A DNA stretch of 64,000 nucleotides. It comes from Sipunculus nudus. Its lineage: Eukaryota > Annelida > Sipuncula > Golfingiida > Sipunculidae. The translations under genes were made by a program, and so were the position numbers. Within the stretch, counting starts at the first letter, position 1; each line of letters begins with the position of its first letter. The stretch is taken from contig CM049314.1 of assembly GCA_026874595.1 (NCBI GenBank), positions 8,736,729 through 8,800,728 on the forward strand, written 5' to 3'. Below are positions 58,617-64,000 of the stretch, one piece after another. The notes under the pieces are model-generated. The model ran no database searches. It worked only from the letters and a program-made list of their open reading frames with translations, and was not told the DNA's origin.

Positions 58617-61600
58617 ACAAGGGACCCATGGGTCACGGCGCTCAGCTGATCGTGATTGGACTATAAATGTTTCTCCACTGTGATACTATATCGAGTCGAG
58701 AAAGCTTATGAATATCATGGACATGTTGGGCTATTATAAAGGAATGTAATGTAATATGTGAGTAAATGATTAATGAAATTACCTGACTGATGGATTAATA
58801 GAGTAAAATATAGTGGTTTATTTTTATTTATTTAGGAGGGGTTGAAAATTGTGATATATTTGAGCAAATATGAATGCAATGACAGCACTAATAAGCAGTA
58901 GTAGAATGATGATAAGGCTATTTGTTGAAGGATCTAAAGTGTATGGTAGTCTGCAAGCTTTCAATTTGACATATATGATGTTATGATTAACTATGCTGAT
59001 GAAGTGATTTATGAATTTGTGACTGTATGACACAATATATCTTTAGTCTTGACAAAGTACATTATTGTGATGCCCACTATGTCTACATATTACACAATAT
59101 TGACATAATTTCTGGCATGTACATAGGTACCTATGGATGAATAGTTATACAAAATATTAAAGTATGAATATATCTGATTCACCTTGTTCTTGCTTACTGA
59201 GGATGACTTTGGGATAGGGTTCGGAGAAGGGAAAAGTGAGGGCAGCACGAAGGTGGATGTAGAAATATTCTATTGTATAATGTTTTTCATTTATATAAGA
59301 ATATGAAAAGCTAAGAGGAAAGGGGCCCTCCTACTTGGTTATAGTAAAGTTCTAAATATATGATTGCAAACTTATACTCTGACAAGACTGTCATGAAGAA
59401 AAACAGTAAAGTTTTGAGATACTGTGATGCATATGAAAATTTACAGATGGACAGGCAAGTGGACAGAATGGACTCATACCTTTATTTCACTTTCAAGGGA
59501 ATAATGCATTTAAGTTTATATATAAGCCTATTTTTTTTTTTTTTTAGCTGCGGGGGGCGGTGGTGTAATGGTTAAAATGCCTATTTTTTTGCATATCCAC
59601 TTTTTCCATTTAGAAGTTTTTATCTGAATCATTTTTTTTTATTTACAGGTTTTATAAATTTTAATAAAAAAACTGAAAATATAAGTTATAATATTAGAAT
59701 TGTTGAAAAAGTTGCAATCATTATATATACAGAGTAAAAAACTGAAACTATAAGTTTAAATATTAGAATTGTTGCAAAAATTGCAATCATCATATATCCA
59801 GAGTGTAGCTCATACTGGGTCATATTATGCATACACATATATTTTATTATTTTTAAATCATAAATGTTTTAACTGAATTTAAAAGAAAATAATGCCACAA
59901 CATGGCATCTACAAGAATATTCCTTGAATCACTATTAAAAAGTTTTGCACGCTGGAGTTTTCAGCACATGCTTAATTTTATACACCAAAATAAAATAAAA
60001 GATTCAGTAAATTTGATAAAAAAAAAACATCTTTTCAAATAAAGTATACACACTGTTGGTTGAATGAGGGACAAACAATATCATTGTGCTAATTACTATC
60101 CCAGTTTTAATTTATTACTGGAATTAATAGTCAATTTCACACCTGGTGAAGTTTTTACTCTTCTGAAGTAAGGAATTACTTATCTGATGAACATCCACAC
60201 TTTCATAGCAATACACCACTTTGTGGACACAATTAAATGTACACTTTAATCATTGTAACACTGGTGGTACAATACAAAATCTAAAATGTAGCATAGCCTA
60301 GAATAAGAATGAATCAAATACAGAAAATAATAACATTAATCTAGTTTATGCACCATCTGGGGGGGGGGAAGTGCAGGGCAGAGGGGAAGCCTGCTGGTAG
60401 TGGCCAAGCTTAGCCAAGGCAAGCTGCCTGGGGTGTGTTACATAATGCAAGTGAAGACTGTACTACTAGGTGGGCTAGATGTAAACAACACTTGACATGG
60501 TGTATGAAAACGTGAATAAAAGCTATTCTTTCCAATCAATTTCTTTGAAATTTCAGATTTTAAAAGATTAAATACTTATGTATATATGCTGTGAAAAATT
60601 AAATCAACAGTGCCAAAGTTGGACAAAATTTATGGTATTGATTTTTTATTTATGCAAATAACTTGAAAAATTTGCAAAATTCATATCTAATTTTGGGTAA
60701 ACAATTGAATCTTGATTAAATAAGTTATATTCCTGAAAAAAGTCTCTAGGTTCAGCAATGCTCATGTTAGGTGAGTAAATAAATTTCCTGATTTTTTAAA
60801 AAATTGCATTATATTTTGGCCTATAACTTCAAAATAATACCCAATACTGACCTAATTTTTGGTATGTTCATAGATAATGTATGAAAGAATGTGAATACTA
60901 AATATGATCAAAAACAGATTAGTGGTTTTGATATTAGGCAGCCTTGAAGTGTAACAATGGCTTTTTTTATGGAAAACAGAGGTTTTTCCTTAATATCTCA
61001 AAACGAAGTCCTAATGATCTAATTTTCGGTTTGGTAGGAGATTTTGGGGACATCTAAAATTATGCCAACAGCCTGGGGAGCATAGAGATGTGCACTGAAT
61101 GACCTACAGTCATCAAAGTGGACTGCTTGACAATGTAAGGGAATACAACAAGAGCCTAAAAAAAAATTCAATAACTAGCCTAATATTGCAGCTTTTGTTT
61201 TCAAATTTCAGATTTTAACAGATTAAATCCTTATGTGTACATGCTGTGAAAATTAAATCCACAGTACTTACAGGAAAAAAACGTGCCGTGGCCAAAGTTG
61301 GGCAAAATTTAAGGTACCAATTTTATATTTTTACCAATATTTAAAATAATTTAACAGATTTTGATCTAATTTTTGGTATACAATTGAATTTTGATTAATT
61401 AAAGTTGTATTACTGAAAAAAAATCCCTACCTTTAACACTTTTGGTCTTAGGTGACCAAATATCTTCCTGATTTTTTTTTTACAAAGTTCATTATGTTTG
61501 GGCCCAAAACTTTTTTAAATTTAACAATACTGATTTAATTTCAAGCATGTACATAGGAACTATATAGAGGAATATTTATGGTAATTATGAAGAAAAGAAG

Positions 61601-61893
61601 ATGAGTGGTTTTGATATTAGGCAGTCCTGAAGTGTAAAAATAGATTTCTAACAAAAAATTGAGGTTTTTCCTTAATATTACTAAGGAACGTAGTCCTATT
61701 GACCCAATTTTTGGCATGGTAGGAGATTTTGGGGACATCTAACTGTATGCCGAATTTCAGATTCATAGGTTCAACTGTGTTGAAACGTGCCAGTCTTACG
61801 GACGGACATCCGGACAGACAGACGGACAGACAGACAGACAGACGGACAACGGACCACGACTATAGCTCAGATGACTTATAGTCAGCTGAGCTA
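58617..61893 (+). mobile_element. Hairpin-ended HINE-like element, copy D (3.3 kb)
   Basis: Starts ACAAGGGACCCATGGGTCAC, with a 12-bp palindrome GACCCATGGGTC at 58623-58634, then GGCGCTCAGCTGA. The body carries two ~654-bp direct repeats (TTTCAGATTTTAA(A/C)AGATTAAAT near 60552 and 61206) and a partial third copy of the same module near 59112. A (GGACAGAC)n microsatellite (61797-61850) precedes a 31-nt hairpin at 61863-61893 (TAGCTCAGATGACT, TAT, AGTCAGCTGAGCTA). It sits in or just upstream of the BRCC3 intron. No transposase. A tRNA-like GGTGGTGTAATGGTTAA at about 59562 is a stray fragment. Confidence 0.7.
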
Positions 61894-63781
61894 ATAATTA
61901 TGAAATGACCTACTTAATATGCACAGATTGACCCCAAAAGTTAATCAACTTGTCAGAGGAGTACTCTCAAGGTATCAACAAAATTTAGTACAAATCATAT
62001 TTATGGTTAAGTTTTGAGCACGAGCCCAAAGAAAACTACTCGTTAAGCTATTTAGCATAATTAAGCTGTTGAAACAACTCTCAAAATCCAATCAAGTGTT
62101 ACCTCTTAACTGGTAAGTAAAAATATAAAGTGTCATCCTGATTGGCTCAGCAAATCTTGAAATATTGTGAACGCAAAAGAGTGTCCAGAAGAAGAAGAGA
62201 AAAAAAGAAAAAGAAGAAAAAAAAGGTAGGGAATCAATGAGCCTCCCCCTAGCAGGGGAGGCTTTATAATTATTATATTATGATATTAATATTATACAGA
62301 CAAAAAAATCTTTTGTTACAATCAAAGCTGCTGAGGTACATGGATAGTGTGTACATGTTTAATAGATGTAACAGTTAGTTCGAGTCAGTAAATGTGATTA
62401 CAAATAACAGATGGGGATGCTTTTGGCTTTGACAAAATTGATTGTTTCCTTTAGCAAACACCAGAGGGCACCAGGTTTCTGCAAAGTTTCTGCAAAAGTT
62501 TAGGAAAATATAATCAACAGTCATGGGATATTGTCACCCCTAACTTAACGTGAAAACTTTACAACGGATATATCCTATAAAACCATACGATGGGTTTACG
62601 CTCGCCACTTGATTTCACTCATCAAGAAATTAGATCCCGGTCATTACAGGTGACATTTCCAGGTTCTTTTAAGGACGTGTATTAAAATACCAGACAATCA
62701 TACACCCAGATCAATAGAAACTATGAGACATCAGGTTAAATTCACAAATATAATTCAAGACAATACTTACAGAGACACAAATGTGAGTGTGTGCATTGAT
62801 GTGTCAATACGACAGTTCTTCACATTAAAATTACTGGATAATTACTGAGTCCATGGTTTGTATAAAAAAAACCATAAAGTCCAGTTCCTTCAGAGATCTC
62901 TGGTTACTGTTTTGTGTAGAATCTAGCGTATGGTTAGCACCATATAGCTCTAGTCTTTCTGAGTTTAGCGATCTTCAGCTGATCTTGCTTGTCAGCGACC
63001 CGGGTAGGTTTACGTTCACTTGAATGCAATAGCGCTCTTTGTTTACGCAGAGCTTAGAGTCCTTGACCTTGCTCTTGTAGCAACGGTTTCACGGCTTACG
63101 GCGGTTATGTATCTAGGTCAAGCTGAACTAGGCCGGCAGGTGACGAGCGCGCTCTCTCTATATCGCCAATACGAAGCTCTTTCGGCAGCACGGCTGAGTT
63201 CTTATGAGCTGGGTCCTTGCCTCATGCAGAAGCTTGCTTCTATGCCGTTTCTGGCGTTTCAATGTTCCTACTCCCGTGCATGCGTGCTGCCACCTCAAGC
63301 TTCAGGACCCAACTGAACCAACATTCAGCGTCTCTTCTTGAAGTCTGACGTCACCATCGTCGTCACAATACGGCGATCCGGTTCTCTGATTGGCTTATGG
63401 CTCAAGTGTCCCATATAAGGTTATATGTGACCTGGTTTGACTGCTAGCGTCACCTTGGCGACCCACATACCAAAAATGTAATAATACACACGAAGCGTGA
63501 CACGGATAAATCAGCTGATAGCCGATGGGATTTCATACAAGAATACACAATATATATATGTACAATCAAGACCTGTCAACGCTTTAGGATGACGTTTCAC
63601 GTCAATATCAATAGAGAACAGACTTCATTAAACTATGATACAAAACACCGTACATATTGTCACCTATTGTCTGGTGACAGATATATTCTTCTGTTCTTAT
63701 TCTGCATGCTAATTCTCCATGAATGCAATTTCTTGAGCCACAGCCTAGAGTACCTCTTGGTGAAATTCATTAGATGAAATA
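61894..63781. other. Non-genic; GC-richer block at 62940-63480
   Basis: CACCAGAGGGCACCAGG (62459-62475) is a good CTCF-like match. 62940-63480 is richer in CpG than its surroundings, with TGACGTCA (63350-63357) and CTGATTGG (reverse CCAATCAG, about 63387). It could be a promoter or an LTR remnant. A 98-codon frame at 63020-63316 has no recognisable domain. No BRCC36 catalytic exon was found here on the minus strand. Confidence 0.45.
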
Positions 63782-64000
63782 TCAGATTAATTAACATTAC
63801 TCTCCTCTCAGATTAATTATCATCACTCTCCTCTCAGATTAAATATCATCACTCTCTGCTCAGATTAATTATCATTACTCTCCTATCAGATTAATTATCA
63901 TCACTCCCCTCTCAGATTAATTATCATCACTCTCCTCTCAGATTAATTATCATCACTCTCCTCTCAGATTAATTATCATCACTCTCCTCTCAGATTAATT
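63782..64000. repeat. 26-bp minisatellite, 8+ copies, runs off the window
   Basis: CTCAGATTAATTATCATCAC plus TCTCCT repeats with few substitutions (the last units are identical). The array continues past the right edge. Confidence 0.95.

Noticed and set aside
59553-59580. tRNA-like GGTGGTGTAATGGTTAA
   Set aside because: A-box-like only; no B box, and the following sequence is T-rich and unrelated.
63020-63316. 98-codon open frame in the GC-richer block
   Set aside because: No homology recognised; open frames are expected by chance where GC content is higher.

Overview
The window is eukaryotic nuclear DNA, AT-rich and dense in repeats. It most likely comes from a lophotrochozoan animal, probably a mollusc. 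Three things point that way: tandem intronless GT92-family glycosyltransferase genes, a spliced BRCC3/BRCC36 gene, and a repeat landscape dominated by tandem-repeat-bearing, hairpin-ended elements resembling the Helentron-derived HINE or 'pearl' elements described from bivalves. No taxon-specific single-copy marker is visible, so the species stays open.

Layout. 1-17 kb is non-genic. It holds a tandem repeat with a GGTGGCGCCACC palindrome (1-700), a complete minus-strand solo LTR (2589-3231), a terminal-inverted-repeat element (3436-4916), a 238-bp satellite with an alternating two-unit pattern (7763-9437), a hairpin-ended element (12779-14032) and a 179-bp satellite (14757-15515). 17-33 kb carries three minus-strand, single-exon GT92 genes (17354-18817, 28242-29690, 31422-32933), separated by a tRNA-derived SINE, short MITEs, microsatellites and a LINE remnant. 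34-48 kb is almost entirely repeats: several hairpin-ended elements, a 340-bp satellite array (39.5-41.3 kb), and ~140-bp modules that repeat a nuclear-receptor-like TGACCTTTGACC motif. 49-50 kb has short G-run MITEs, one with intact TIRs and a 5-bp target duplication. 53.3-58.2 kb holds the last three coding exons of a minus-strand BRCC3 gene. Its introns contain a pogo/Tigger-like element, a second copy of the palindrome repeat and another hairpin-ended element. The catalytic JAMM exons were not found and probably lie beyond the right edge. The window ends inside a 26-bp minisatellite.

How the parts relate. The GT92 proteins are predicted type II Golgi enzymes adding sugar (galactose in characterised relatives) to glycans, and they look like a local tandem duplication. 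BRCC36 is an unrelated K63-deubiquitinase subunit. The rest is mobile and satellite DNA. The main novelty candidates are the hairpin-ended element family, with compensatory changes in its 3' hairpin; the palindrome shared by different repeat families, which embeds a CTCF-like core; and the nuclear-receptor half-sites carried inside the elements.
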